A stretch of 64,000 bases of DNA from JAVBUP01 sp031555175 (GCA_031555175.1 JAVBUP010000002.1:1-64000), one strand, 5' to 3'. Positions 1 to 9,775 are shown, counted from the first letter of the stretch. Notes: generated from the letters alone by a model not told the origin. Numbers and translations are program-made.

Positions 1-90
1 ATTTAAAAAGAACAGCTTATGGATATAGATCATTCGTTCATTATCGTAAACGTATCCTATTACTTAACTGTTCATACTAACATTTTTATA

Positions 91-123
91 ACAAAAGGGA
101 TAAACTTTTATTAAGTTTACCCC
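91..123 (-). terminator. Rho-independent terminator of the opp operon
   Basis: On the minus strand, just past the last opp gene, a stem (97-107 paired with 113-122, one bulged base) closes a small loop and is followed by a short T-run. This is the expected end of the oppABCDF transcript. Bases 1-90 hold nothing I can identify. Confidence 0.65.
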
Positions 124-146
124 TACGGTTGACTAAGAACCCAATA

Positions 147-1088
147 TTATTGTTGTCCTAATTCTTTCTTATACTCAGCTAACTCTTTTTCATTTGCAAA
201 GATAAAGTGTCCTGGTCTAATTTCAGTCCATACTGGTTTATCAACGCTATAATCATGAATTGCTGGATCATATACGATAACCTTCTTCTTCTTTTCGATT
301 TCTGGATCAGGAACTGGAACAGCAGACAATAAAGATTTAGTATATGGATGAAGTGGATGAGCAAATAAATCCTCAGTATCACTTAATTCAACAATTTGAC
401 CTTTATGAATAACTGCTATACGATCTGATATAAAACGTACTACAGATAAGTCATGAGCTATAAATAAATAAGTAAGATCTCTTTCTTTCTTTAATTTATT
501 CAATAGATTAATAACTTGTGCACGGATAGAAACGTCAAGAGCTGAGATAGGCTCATCAGCTATGATAAATTCTGGTTCCATAATTAACGCACGAGCAATA
601 CCGATACGTTGTCTTTGTCCACCAGAGAACTCATGAGGGAAACGAGAGGCAAACTCTGGAAGTAAACCAACTTCTCTCAAGGCGCTCTCTACCTTCGCTT
701 TTCTATCTGCTTCATTTTTGAATAGTTTAAAATTATATAAACCTTCTGAAACAATATAGTCAACTTTCGCTCTTTCATTTAATGAAGCCATTGGATCTTG
801 GAAAATCATTTGGATTTTTTGAATGATTTCGCGGTCTTGTTCTTTTGTAATTTTTCCACTGATTTTCTTACCATTATAGATAATTTCACCAGCAGAAGCT
901 TTATTGATACGAATAATAGCACGACCAATAGTTGTTTTACCAGAACCTGATTCACCAACTAGTGAAAATGTTTCACCTTTATAAATATCAAAGTTTACGT
1001 CTTTTACAGCAGTAAATATACTACGACCAACTTTGAAATCTACTCTTAGGTCTTTGACTTCTAAGACTTTTTCTCTTTGTTCAGCCAT
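147..1088 (-). CDS. oppF: Oligopeptide ABC transporter, ATP-binding protein OppF
   Basis: This is one of the two ATPases that drive peptide import through OppBC. It has Walker A (GESGSGKTT), the Q-loop region (FQDPMASLNER), the signature FSGGQRQRIGIARAL, Walker B (EFIIADEPISALD) and the C-terminal oligopeptide-transporter extension with HPLHPYTKSLLSAVP. The ATG at 1088 is chosen because GGAGGTAAATAG sits directly upstream; the longer frame to 1112 overlaps oppD and lacks a site. It starts one base after the oppD stop, so the two are translationally coupled. At 313 residues it is a normal length for OppF. The substrate could be peptides or another solute of the same family. Confidence 0.9.
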   Translation of the reverse strand: MAEQREKVLEVKDLRVDFKVGRSIFTAVKDVNFDIYKGETFSLVGESGSGKTTIGRAIIRINKASAGEIIYNGKKISGKITKEQDREIIQKIQMIFQDPMASLNERAKVDYIVSEGLYNFKLFKNEADRKAKVESALREVGLLPEFASRFPHEFSGGQRQRIGIARALIMEPEFIIADEPISALDVSIRAQVINLLNKLKKERDLTYLFIAHDLSVVRFISDRIAVIHKGQIVELSDTEDLFAHPLHPYTKSLLSAVPVPDPEIEKKKKVIVYDPAIHDYSVDKPVWTEIRPGHFIFANEKELAEYKKELGQQ

Positions 1089-1089
1089 T

Positions 1090-2127
1090 CTATTTACCTC
1101 CATTCTTTTCACGTAATTTCATAATTGCGTTTGGCATATCAATTTTTGGTGCTCTTGGATCTAGTAACCATGTTTTTGCGTAATGCCCAGGGCTTACTTC
1201 AAAATATGGAGGTCTTTCAACAAAATCGATTTTTAACGCTTTTGGATTACGTGGGGCAAATGCATCCCCTTCGATTTTTTGGTAAAGATTTGGGGGATTC
1301 CCATGAATCGTATATAGTTCTTCTCCCTTTTCACCTAATTGAGGTAGTGAAGAAAGAAGAGCCCATGTATATGGATGTCTTGCATTATAGAAAATGTCAT
1401 TAACTGAACCATGTTCAATAATTTCACCCGCATACATTACTGCGACACGGTCTGCAACATTTGCTACTACACCTAAGTCATGCGTAATATAAATTACAGT
1501 GATACCTAATTCTTTTTGAATACTATGAACCAAGTCAAGAATTTGAGCTTGAATCGTAACGTCCAAAGCAGTTGTAGGTTCATCACAAACTAAGATTTTT
1601 GGATTACATGCTACTGCAATTGCAATAACAACACGTTGTCTCATCCCACCAGAGAATTGGTGAGGATAATGATTATAACGCTTATCGGCATTAATAATCC
1701 CAACTTTTTCAAGCATTTCAATAGCCTTAGCTTTTGAAGCTGCTTTATCTAACCCTTGGTGAAGTTCGATTACTTCACGAATTTGCTCACCAACAGTTTT
1801 TAATGGATTTAAAGACGTCATTGGATCTTGGAAAACCATGGCGATTTTTTTACCACGGATTTCAAGCCATTGCGCTTCTGTTGTATATTCAGCAATATTC
1901 ACACCATCGAAAATAATTTCTCCAGATTGAATACGTCCGTTATTATCCAACATTCCTAAAAATGATTTTGTGAATACAGATTTCCCACTTCCCGATTCAC
2001 CAACGATTGCTAATGTTTCTCCCTCATATAAATCAATTGAGATATTACGAATCGCAGTAAGTTTGTCACCGCGTAATGTAAATCCAATTTCTAGGTCTTT
2101 TACTGATAAAATTGGTTCTTTTTCCAT
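1090..2127 (-). CDS. oppD: Oligopeptide ABC transporter, ATP-binding protein OppD
   Basis: This is the partner ATPase of OppF, 345 residues, acting at the inner face of the membrane. Walker A (GESGSGKSV), a Q-loop (FQDPMTSLNP), the signature FSGGMRQRVVIAIA and Walker B (KILVCDEPTTALD) are all present. The C-terminal extension contains RHPYTWALLSSLPQ, typical of dipeptide/oligopeptide importers. The ATG follows a clear GGAGG eight bases upstream. It lies between oppC and oppF in one operon with very short gaps, so all five proteins should be made together. Confidence 0.92.
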   Translation of the reverse strand: MEKEPILSVKDLEIGFTLRGDKLTAIRNISIDLYEGETLAIVGESGSGKSVFTKSFLGMLDNNGRIQSGEIIFDGVNIAEYTTEAQWLEIRGKKIAMVFQDPMTSLNPLKTVGEQIREVIELHQGLDKAASKAKAIEMLEKVGIINADKRYNHYPHQFSGGMRQRVVIAIAVACNPKILVCDEPTTALDVTIQAQILDLVHSIQKELGITVIYITHDLGVVANVADRVAVMYAGEIIEHGSVNDIFYNARHPYTWALLSSLPQLGEKGEELYTIHGNPPNLYQKIEGDAFAPRNPKALKIDFVERPPYFEVSPGHYAKTWLLDPRAPKIDMPNAIMKLREKNGGK

Positions 2128-2139
2128 TTTAAAGACCTC

Positions 2140-3066
2140 CTACATGTGATTTCTAGGGTCAGAGGCATCTGAGAATGCATTACCAACTAGATAAAATGCG
2201 ATCGTGAAAATAGACACAATTGCTACTGGGAAAAACAATAAGTGTGGTTTCAACATGAAATTTGCATAACCTGAGTTAATTAATTGCCCAAGAGATGGAG
2301 TATTAATACTAAGTCCAAAACCTAAGAAACTCATTGAAATTTCATAACCAACAACTGCTGGGATTACTAAAGCATATCTTAAAATCAAGAAGCTAATCAT
2401 ATGTGGGAAAAGATTTTTAGTAATCATACGTGCCATTGGAGTACCTAAACATCTAGATGCTAAGTTATACTCACGGTCACGAATAATAACAATTAATGTA
2501 CGTACATAACGTGCCGTACCTAACCATCCAGTAATAGTCATCGCAAAAACGAATGTACCTACACCTGGTTGGAATAAATACGAGAATAAGAATAATAGAA
2601 TCATTGTTGGAACATTCGCTAAAACGTTATAGATTTCAGTAAATAAACGGTCAAGTTTACGTACATAACCCCAAACAGCTCCAATTATAAATCCAACAAC
2701 TAAGTTAATTGTCGCAATTACAATCCCTAATGTGATCGATAAACGAGTACCATACCACACGCAAGACCATAGATCACGTCCATTAATATCAGTACCAAAC
2801 CAATAAGTTGAGTTTGGTTTCATTGCTTTAAGGTTTGTATCATATAAATCAATAATACCAATTCCATATTTAGACATCATTGGTTGAATATAAGCGATAA
2901 CCATAATAACAACCATGATTACAACCATTAATACAGCAATTTTATTTTTTGCAAATGTCTTTAAAGTTGAACGCCAATATGAGTAATTAGAATATCCAAT
3001 TCTTTCAGCATTTTCATCGCTATATTCAGCGAAGTCAAATAAGTCTTTTTCATTCATAGTATCCAT
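2140..3066 (-). CDS. oppC: Oligopeptide ABC transporter permease OppC
   Basis: This is the second membrane permease of the importer, 308 residues. A cytoplasmic N-terminus of about 40 residues precedes the first membrane helix, and about six hydrophobic helices follow. The binding-protein-dependent permease (EAA-type) loop that contacts the ATPases is seen in RCLGTPMARMITKNLFPHM. The start overlaps the oppB stop (TAATG) and has GGAGGTGG upstream. The DPRNHM end is common in this family. Confidence 0.9.
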   Translation of the reverse strand: MDTMNEKDLFDFAEYSDENAERIGYSNYSYWRSTLKTFAKNKIAVLMVVIMVVIMVIAYIQPMMSKYGIGIIDLYDTNLKAMKPNSTYWFGTDINGRDLWSCVWYGTRLSITLGIVIATINLVVGFIIGAVWGYVRKLDRLFTEIYNVLANVPTMILLFLFSYLFQPGVGTFVFAMTITGWLGTARYVRTLIVIIRDREYNLASRCLGTPMARMITKNLFPHMISFLILRYALVIPAVVGYEISMSFLGFGLSINTPSLGQLINSGYANFMLKPHLLFFPVAIVSIFTIAFYLVGNAFSDASDPRNHM

Positions 3067-4022
3067 TAACGTCCACCTCCCTTTTCATTTGTTAATGAGA
3101 TACGAGGGTCAATTGCAACTAACAATATATCACCCAAGAATACCCCAAAAACGCTTGCAGCAGAGTAAATTAATATTAACGCTTGAACTAAAGTATTATC
3201 ACTTTGGTTAATAGCATTAACTAATAATTGTCCAGTTCCTGGAATAACATATAGTCTTTCAAGGAATGTAGTACCACTGATTACGCCTATAAAAGCAGCT
3301 GGTAAATTTTGTGCCATTGGAATCATCGCATTTCTAAGAATATGTTTGTACATAATCTTTTTAGATGGCAACCCTTTAGCACGTGCCAACTTAATATAAT
3401 CTTTATTTAATTCATCAACCATATAACGGCGAATCCAGATAGCATATCCGGCAATTTCACCAAGAGCCAATGAAAGCACAGGTAAGAACCATGTTGATGG
3501 AATCTTAGGTTTGAACATCATCGAAGGTATATTAAGCCATTTTGTACCGTATAGTAAAATTAAATAATAATAAACCATAGCCGGAACTGCAGATACAACG
3601 ACAATATAAGCATTACCTAAAACATCTTGTAGTTTACCTTTATTTTTTGCCATAACAACGCCAAGCATTACCCCTAAAACAATACTTATAACTAGAGCAC
3701 TAGCTCCAAATGCAATTGAAATCGGCATTTTTTGGAAAATTACTTCTAATACTGGAATTCCAACATAACTTCTCATCGAGTTACCAAGAGTTCCATGTAG
3801 GAAGAATTCTTTAAAGAAATTGAATAATTGGATGAGCGGTGGTTCCAACAATCCCATATTTCTTAATATTGTTTGTCTCATTTCATCAGACATGTGCATG
3901 TTTGATGCTTCTGAGAAATATCCATCAACTGGCATCATTCTCAAAAGTAAGAAAACAATAGAAACAACGATAAAGATTGTTACAAGGGATTGCAACAATC
4001 TTTTAACACTATACTTTAGCAT
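3066..4022 (-). CDS. oppB: Oligopeptide ABC transporter permease OppB
   Basis: This is the first membrane permease of the peptide importer, about 318 residues with six membrane helices. A TTG codon lies directly before the ATG at 4022; I prefer the ATG, but neither has a strong ribosome binding site, so translation may depend on coupling from oppA 24 bases upstream. The EAA-like loop (KLARAKGLPSKKIMYKHILRNAMIP) and the end (LVAIDPRISL) match OppB/DppB proteins. It works with OppC as a heterodimeric pore. Confidence 0.9.
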   Translation of the reverse strand: MLKYSVKRLLQSLVTIFIVVSIVFLLLRMMPVDGYFSEASNMHMSDEMRQTILRNMGLLEPPLIQLFNFFKEFFLHGTLGNSMRSYVGIPVLEVIFQKMPISIAFGASALVISIVLGVMLGVVMAKNKGKLQDVLGNAYIVVVSAVPAMVYYYLILLYGTKWLNIPSMMFKPKIPSTWFLPVLSLALGEIAGYAIWIRRYMVDELNKDYIKLARAKGLPSKKIMYKHILRNAMIPMAQNLPAAFIGVISGTTFLERLYVIPGTGQLLVNAINQSDNTLVQALILIYSAASVFGVFLGDILLVAIDPRISLTNEKGGGR

Positions 4023-4045
4023 CAATTTTTATCGTTAGCAAAATG

Positions 4046-5830
4046 TTATTTTGCTGAGTCGCCCATCTTATCGATCCATTCCGCTCTCATATCTGCACGT
4101 TTTTCAGCAGATACTGATTCAAGTAGTACTGAACCATATTTTAACTTATCTGCAGCGATACCATATCCTGCATAAGGGAAACTAAATGGTTTTAATTTGT
4201 TGATAGCGAATCCACCACCAGCAGCGAATAAAGGAATGATGTAAGCTTGATCTAGTAAATATGTTTCAGCTTCAGCAAATGCTTCAAAACGAGCATTTTC
4301 TTCAACTAAATCTTGAGCTTTAGAATAAAGATCATCAAATTTACTATCGCTTAATCCCATATCTTCGGCAATTGAACCACCTGTTGAGAAAATTGATAAA
4401 TATGATTCAGGATCACGGTAATCTGGTCCCCAACCACTGAAGTACATTGACCATTTACCTGCAACACGTGCAGATTTTTGCCATTCTTTTGAAGTTACTT
4501 CAATAACGTTAATAGAAACGTTTTCTTTTCCTAAGTTGTCTTCCATCATTTGTTTGTTATATAAAGCAAATTGTGAATACATATCGATACCAGCAATTGA
4601 TACATAATCAATTGTAATTGGCCAAGATACTGAAGAACCTAATTCAGTTTTAGCTTTTTCTAAGTATTCTTTAGCTAAATCTAAATCATAGTTATCATTA
4701 TCAGAGTATTCTTTTAATCCACCAATTTGAGTATATTCTTTTCCATCAGGAGTAGTAATAAATTGTGGTTTTACTAATGTATTACGTTTTAGAGTTTCAG
4801 GTTTTTCTGAATTTCTAACAGTTAACATTGGAATACGGTCAAATCCATGATATAAAGCTTTTCTAAAGTTAATATTTTGAACTGCAGTGTTCCAATCTTT
4901 GTTTCCACCTTCATGGTTTTGGTTAAACATAAAGAAGTAAACAGAAGCATCAGTTTCAGATTGATAAACTAAATCTTTATACTCATCTTTTGCAATCATA
5001 TCTTTATATTGAGTTGTATTAATAGTTGATGAAGTTAATTCTCCGCGTAAGTACATTTCTAATGCTTGCGCAGGATCAGTTACTTTTGATAATTCAATTC
5101 TGTCAATGTGAACATTGTCAGCATCCCAGTAACCTTCATTTTTAACATAAACTTTGCTAGCGTCTTTTACCCATTCACTTAATAAGTAACATCCGTTATA
5201 AAGAATTTTGTCTTTATCAGTACCAAATTTATCTCCAACTTCAGCTAAATAATCAGCATTAGCTGGTAAGTATGGTGAATAAGTTAATACAGATGGGAAA
5301 TATTTCATTCCACGAGTTGTAGTATATTCTAGTGTGTAATCATCCACAGCTTTGATTCCTACTTCATCCCAAGAAACTTTTCCGTTGTAGAAATCTTCTG
5401 CACCTTTAATGAAGTCAGTATATAGCCAAGCTGTACCTGATTCATTAGCAGGATCTAAAATATATTTCGCTGATGTAACCCAGTCATGAGCAGTAACTAC
5501 TTTACCAGAGTCACTACCATCCCAGTTTTGCCATTTAACATCTTTACGAATATCAAATGTCCAAACAGTTGCATCATCGTTTGAAGACCAATCTGTTGCT
5601 AGTGCACCAACAATGTTTCCATAAGGATCGTTTTCAACTAATCCATCTACAAAGTTAGTAAATACTAGTGAGTCAACTTGGTATTCACTCCATAAATAAT
5701 TTAAACCATATATTTCTTGTGAAAATATAGTTTTGTAAGTATCGTCATACTTGAAACTATCTTTGCTACAACCAGCAGCAGTTGACAATACCATAACAGC
5801 CGTTAAAACGGTTGTAAGAAACTTCTTCAT
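4046..5830 (-). CDS. oppA: Oligopeptide-binding lipoprotein OppA
   Basis: This is the extracellular solute-binding protein of the importer, 594 residues. The N-terminus is a lipoprotein signal (MKKFLTTVLTAVMVLSTAAGC) with the lipobox cysteine at residue 21, so the mature protein is tethered to the outer face of the membrane. The rest matches the SBP_bac_5 family, for example the DPAQALEMYLRGE stretch and the FSGWGPDYRDPESYL segment near the C-terminus. AGGAGGGG lies upstream of the ATG. It is the first gene of the operon and should be the most highly expressed. Confidence 0.92.
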   Translation of the reverse strand: MKKFLTTVLTAVMVLSTAAGCSKDSFKYDDTYKTIFSQEIYGLNYLWSEYQVDSLVFTNFVDGLVENDPYGNIVGALATDWSSNDDATVWTFDIRKDVKWQNWDGSDSGKVVTAHDWVTSAKYILDPANESGTAWLYTDFIKGAEDFYNGKVSWDEVGIKAVDDYTLEYTTTRGMKYFPSVLTYSPYLPANADYLAEVGDKFGTDKDKILYNGCYLLSEWVKDASKVYVKNEGYWDADNVHIDRIELSKVTDPAQALEMYLRGELTSSTINTTQYKDMIAKDEYKDLVYQSETDASVYFFMFNQNHEGGNKDWNTAVQNINFRKALYHGFDRIPMLTVRNSEKPETLKRNTLVKPQFITTPDGKEYTQIGGLKEYSDNDNYDLDLAKEYLEKAKTELGSSVSWPITIDYVSIAGIDMYSQFALYNKQMMEDNLGKENVSINVIEVTSKEWQKSARVAGKWSMYFSGWGPDYRDPESYLSIFSTGGSIAEDMGLSDSKFDDLYSKAQDLVEENARFEAFAEAETYLLDQAYIIPLFAAGGGFAINKLKPFSFPYAGYGIAADKLKYGSVLLESVSAEKRADMRAEWIDKMGDSAK

Positions 5831-5882
5831 AAAATCCCCTCCTATTTTGTTTTATGAGCAGTAGCAAAAACTACTTGTTACT

Positions 5883-5911
5883 ATAATAATCAAACATGCA
5901 ACGAAAGTCAA
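5883..5911 (-). promoter_or_regulatory. Sigma-A promoter of the opp operon
   Basis: On the minus strand, TTGACT (5906-5911) and TATTAT (5883-5888) are separated by exactly 17 bases. The predicted start lies about 45 bases before oppA. It is the only strong promoter match in the 5831-6140 intergenic stretch facing oppA. Confidence 0.75.
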
Positions 5912-5946
5912 CAGTTTTTTGCAGTTTTTTTACAGTTTTCATACAA

Positions 5947-5995
5947 ATTGTATACAAGTATGTAAATATACACACTATTGATTGTATACAAGTAT
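5947..5995. repeat. Two copies of a 15-bp repeat with a TTGTATACAA palindrome (operator candidate)
   Basis: The 15-base sequence ATTGTATACAAGTAT occurs at 5947-5961 and again, identical, at 5981-5995, so the copies are 34 bases apart, about three helix turns. Each contains the 10-base palindrome TTGTATACAA. They sit 36-85 bases upstream of the opp -35 box. The palindrome fits the T.GT-N-AC.A pattern described for FadR-type GntR regulators, but no such regulator is encoded in this window. Confidence 0.5.
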
Positions 5996-6107
5996 ATAAT
6001 TATGCAATATTTCAATTAAATGCTTAGTTATTATATTATTTTAATTTTATTCCAATCATTAAAAGATATTCCAAAATATTACTATTCTTTTAATTATTGA
6101 AAGAAAG

Positions 6108-6116
6108 TGTTATAAT
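6108..6116 (+). promoter_or_regulatory. Extended -10 promoter of the tmcAL-murT-gatD operon
   Basis: TGTTATAAT (TG-n-TATAAT) lies 25 bases before the first gene of the operon. No good -35 box is visible at the usual spacing, which is acceptable for extended -10 promoters. Confidence 0.55.
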
Positions 6117-6140
6117 ATTTGAACTTGGAGGTGTACTAGT

Positions 6141-6551
6141 ATGACAAGATTTATTATTCAAAAAATGATAACAAATACGATCATATTTTCTGTTCTCGCT
6201 TTTCTATGGGTTAAGTTAATGTCTTATCCATATATTATGTTAGGACATGCATATACTGCTTTTGCATTTATTTTCTTATTATTTGCTTGGTGTTGGTATT
6301 TAAAAATGGATTCTTTTGGATATTTTCAAGAAGGAAAATCAATGGGGTATTTTTTTAGAAATAAGATTATCACTCCTTCTAAAACTAGAGAGTTTTTTAA
6401 GAAGTTTAAAATAGATGACTCTTCATATGTTGCAGATCAATCAATATTAGAGTTGACTGAAGATCAATATGATAAAATGTCACTTACTTCTAATTTATGT
6501 ACCTTTGTTTTATTTATCGTTATCGGCCAAATCATTTTTATGGTGATGTAG
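6141..6551 (+). CDS. Small membrane protein of unknown function
   Basis: This 136-residue protein is not one I recognise. It has two hydrophobic helices in the N-terminal half (about residues 12-28 and 34-53), a charged middle segment (about 58-110), and a third helix at the very C-terminus (about 117-136). GGAGGT precedes the ATG by eight bases. It is first in an operon with tmcAL, starting one base after this gene's stop, then murT and gatD. The middle segment is probably cytoplasmic. A link to envelope or tRNA functions is suggested only by position. Confidence 0.75.
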   Translation: MTRFIIQKMITNTIIFSVLAFLWVKLMSYPYIMLGHAYTAFAFIFLLFAWCWYLKMDSFGYFQEGKSMGYFFRNKIITPSKTREFFKKFKIDDSSYVADQSILELTEDQYDKMSLTSNLCTFVLFIVIGQIIFMVM

Positions 6552-6552
6552 C

Positions 6553-7704
6553 ATGAAGAATATTACCGGTATTATTGTTGAATACAATCCATTTCACAAT
6601 GGTCACCTACATCATATCAATAAGACTAAAGATAAATGTAATACAGATATCCTAATAGCCTGTATGTCGGGTCATTTCACGCAACGTGGTGAACCATCTA
6701 TTGTTGATAAATGGCAACGTACAAAAATGGCTATTGAAAATGGCGTTGATATAGTTGTTGAGCTTCCATTTATATATGCTTGCAATGGTGCTGATTATTT
6801 TGCTATGGGCAGTATTGGGATTTTAAACGCTTTAAAGGTTAATCAAATATGCTTTGGTAGTGAAGCAAATAATATCAATGAAATTCTAGATATTGCTAGA
6901 ACTATTAAAGATAATGAAGTTGGTTATAATAAAATAGTAGAAAAGTATGTTAAAAATGGTGAACGTTATGCTAATGCCTGCAATATGGCTATTAATGAGT
7001 TAACAAATAAATCTATTACTACCCCTAATGATATATTAGGTTTAGCATATATTAAAGAAATAGTATTTAATAATTACCACATTACTCCTTATTCAATAAA
7101 ACGAACAAACTCCTTTCATGATAAAGATACTTCCTCTCATATAACTAGTGCTACTAGTATTAGAGAGGCAACCAGTAATAATAAGTCTGTTAAGGATTTT
7201 GTTCCAGATGGCTCAAACATTGATGATTTGGATCATTATTTATTAGATGATTACTTTGATTTATTGAAGTATAAATTACTGACTACATCTAAAGAAGAAC
7301 TAAGGGAATTGTGTTTTGTTAGTGAAGGAATTGAAGCCTTAATGTTAAAACATATAGTTAGTTGTCACACAATGGCGGATTTTATTTCAAAACTTACTTC
7401 AAAACGCTATACTAGAACCAGAATACAAAGGACTATAATCCATGTACTATTAAATCACAAGAACGAAGTACCTAGCCAAAAGATTAGTTATACTAGGGTC
7501 TTAGGAATGAGTAAAAAAGGACAAGAATATTTAAATTCAATTAAAAAGGATATAAATATTGCCTTATTAACTAATTTCACTAGAGATTATGATTATCTAG
7601 ATTTAGAGTTCAGAGCAACATGCCTTTATGCTTCAATCAAGAAAGATCCATTAAGGCAAGAGATTATAGAAAAGGAATTTAGGCATAAGCCTATAATCAT
7701 TTAG
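6553..7704 (+). CDS. tmcAL: tRNA(Met) cytidine acetate ligase TmcAL
   Basis: TmcAL uses acetate and ATP to make N4-acetylcytidine at the wobble base of elongator tRNA-Met. The N-terminal nucleotidyltransferase-like motif VEYNPFHNGH (HNGH at residues 15-18) is present, followed by GHFTQRGEPSIVDKWQRT and the FGSE motif, all characteristic of the YlbM/TmcAL family. At 383 residues it is close to the usual 390-410. It starts one base after the upstream stop, so it is probably translationally coupled. Confidence 0.92.
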   Translation: MKNITGIIVEYNPFHNGHLHHINKTKDKCNTDILIACMSGHFTQRGEPSIVDKWQRTKMAIENGVDIVVELPFIYACNGADYFAMGSIGILNALKVNQICFGSEANNINEILDIARTIKDNEVGYNKIVEKYVKNGERYANACNMAINELTNKSITTPNDILGLAYIKEIVFNNYHITPYSIKRTNSFHDKDTSSHITSATSIREATSNNKSVKDFVPDGSNIDDLDHYLLDDYFDLLKYKLLTTSKEELRELCFVSEGIEALMLKHIVSCHTMADFISKLTSKRYTRTRIQRTIIHVLLNHKNEVPSQKISYTRVLGMSKKGQEYLNSIKKDINIALLTNFTRDYDYLDLEFRATCLYASIKKDPLRQEIIEKEFRHKPIII

Positions 7705-7713
7705 GAGATATAC

Positions 7714-9051
7714 ATGAAATACATTGCAATATATACAAGTAAAATATTCGGATTTATTCTGAAAAACATTTTTAAGAAGGGCACAAGCGCACCTGGGAAA
7801 ATAGCATTAAGAATTGACCGCAAGATTCTATCTAAGGTTAGTAAAGATCGTATTACGATTTTAGTTACTGGTACAAATGGTAAAACTACTACTACATCAC
7901 TGATCTATAACGCTTTAGTCGCTGAAGGTCATGATGTAATCACTAATGCATCTGGTGCTAATCTAATAGCAGGTATTACAACTTGCTTTATCGAAAACTT
8001 TCGTTTATTCTATCGCACTGATATAAAACGCTATGCTGTTATTGAAATTGATGAAGCGACTATGAAAGGTGTATGTCGACAAATAACTCCTCGCTATATC
8101 CTTATTACTAATCTTTTTAGAGATCAGTTAGATAGATATGGTGAAGTATATACAACACTAAATAAAATTATGGAAGGTGTTAAGCTAGCACCAAAGGCTA
8201 CTTTGATATTAAATGCCGACGAACCATTGCTTAGCCATCTAGATGTTGATAACAGAAAAGTTTACTATGGATTTAATGATGGGCGCGATGCTACCAAGAA
8301 TATAAATCTTGATGGTGGTTTCTGCCAAGTATGTCAGAAGTCATATCATTATGATTTTATAACTTACAATCATTTAGGTAAGTATTATTGTGATTGCGGT
8401 CACAAAAGACCAGAACTCGATTATAGTGTTGACAAAGTTTCGACCCTTACTGCAACTTACTCAGTTGCAACTATCAATGGAAAAGAATACAGAATTAACC
8501 AATCAGGAGTCTATAATATCTATAATGCCCTGTCAGCACTAGCTGTGTGTAAAGAGGCTCGTGTTAAAGAAGAAACATTACACCATATCTTCAGTACACA
8601 GAAGGCTAAATTTGGACGCCAAGAGATAATCGAGATTGGCGGGAAGACTTTAACTATTTTCCTAGTTAAAAATCCTGCTGGGTATAATCAAACCTTGGAT
8701 ACAATAGCTTTAACTTCTACACCTTATGCAACTTTATTCATGCTAAATGATAATGTTGCAGATGGCACTGATGTTTCATGGATTTGGGATGTAGAAATTG
8801 AAAAGATTAAGAACTTTCCAATTACTTCCTTCTATATCTCTGGAGTTAGAAGATATGATATGGCTACTAGATTAAAAATTGCTACACAAAAAGAAGAGTT
8901 GTTTATTATTGAAGAAAACTATGAGAAATTAACACAATTATTATTAGAAGACCCTAGCGATGAAATATATGCCTTATTGACATATACAGCTATGCTATCC
9001 TATCGCAAATTCTTACAAAAAAAGGGTTATATTAAAGAGTACTGGAGGTAA
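7714..9051 (+). CDS. murT: Lipid II isoglutaminyl synthase, MurT subunit
   Basis: MurT is the Mur-ligase-like subunit that, with GatD, amidates the D-glutamate of lipid II. The P-loop VTGTNGKTTTT lies at about residues 51-60. A small zinc ribbon inserted in the middle domain has cysteines at 204, 207, 226 and 228, as in other MurT proteins. The C-terminal part corresponds to DUF1727, which contacts GatD. It has 445 residues, and TAGGAG lies before the ATG. The gatD start is five bases after its stop. Amidation is required for efficient cross-linking and usually helps lysozyme resistance. Confidence 0.94.
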   Translation: MKYIAIYTSKIFGFILKNIFKKGTSAPGKIALRIDRKILSKVSKDRITILVTGTNGKTTTTSLIYNALVAEGHDVITNASGANLIAGITTCFIENFRLFYRTDIKRYAVIEIDEATMKGVCRQITPRYILITNLFRDQLDRYGEVYTTLNKIMEGVKLAPKATLILNADEPLLSHLDVDNRKVYYGFNDGRDATKNINLDGGFCQVCQKSYHYDFITYNHLGKYYCDCGHKRPELDYSVDKVSTLTATYSVATINGKEYRINQSGVYNIYNALSALAVCKEARVKEETLHHIFSTQKAKFGRQEIIEIGGKTLTIFLVKNPAGYNQTLDTIALTSTPYATLFMLNDNVADGTDVSWIWDVEIEKIKNFPITSFYISGVRRYDMATRLKIATQKEELFIIEENYEKLTQLLLEDPSDEIYALLTYTAMLSYRKFLQKKGYIKEYWR

Positions 9052-9055
9052 TTAT

Positions 9056-9775
9056 ATGGAACTACATATTTGTCATTTATATCCAGATTTGCTTAATTCT
9101 TATGGTGATCTAGGAAACATTCAAATACTTAAATATAGAGCCTCTAAGAGAGGGATTACTGTTGTTGTGCATAATGTTAGTTTGGGTGAAAGTTTTAATC
9201 CATCTGAATACGATATAGTTTTATTTGGTGGTGGGCAAGACTTTGAACAAAGTATAGTCGCTAAAAACTTAAAAGAATCAAGTAAAGCAACAGCAATTAA
9301 AGAATATATAGAAAACAATAAAGTATTCATTGCTATTTGTGGGGGATATCAATTACTTGGGAAATATTATGTTACTAGTGATAATCAAAAATTGGATGGA
9401 TTAGGTATCCTTGATATCTATACCGAAAAGGGAGATTCACGTTTTATTGGAGATGTAATTATTGAATCTAACGGTAATAAACTAGTCGGCTTTGAAAATC
9501 ACTCTGGAAACACTTATATTAACGATTTACAACCCTTAGGGACAGTAATTAAAGGTTTTGGTAATAATGGTAAAGATAAGACTGAAGGATGCAGGTATAG
9601 GAACACTTACGGTACTTATCTACATGGTAGTCTATTATCTAAAAATCCAGAACTAGCTGATGAAATAATTCTCAATGCGATTGGAAATAAATATAACTTA
9701 ACTAATTTAGAGACACTTGATGATTCATTTGAATTAGCCGCTAAAGAAGTTATTATTAAAAGATATAAAAAGTAA
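9056..9775 (+). CDS. gatD: Lipid II isoglutaminyl synthase, glutamine amidotransferase subunit GatD
   Basis: GatD is the class I glutaminase that supplies ammonia to MurT. The nucleophile elbow AICGGYQLLG places the catalytic cysteine at residue 95, and the catalytic histidine is His190 in YLHGSLL. The FGGGQDFEQ and ENHSGNTY segments are typical of CobB/CobQ-like amidotransferases of this subgroup. It has 239 residues, near the family norm, with GGAGGT upstream. It is the last gene of the operon, with a terminator right behind it. Confidence 0.94.
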   Translation: MELHICHLYPDLLNSYGDLGNIQILKYRASKRGITVVVHNVSLGESFNPSEYDIVLFGGGQDFEQSIVAKNLKESSKATAIKEYIENNKVFIAICGGYQLLGKYYVTSDNQKLDGLGILDIYTEKGDSRFIGDVIIESNGNKLVGFENHSGNTYINDLQPLGTVIKGFGNNGKDKTEGCRYRNTYGTYLHGSLLSKNPELADEIILNAIGNKYNLTNLETLDDSFELAAKEVIIKRYKK

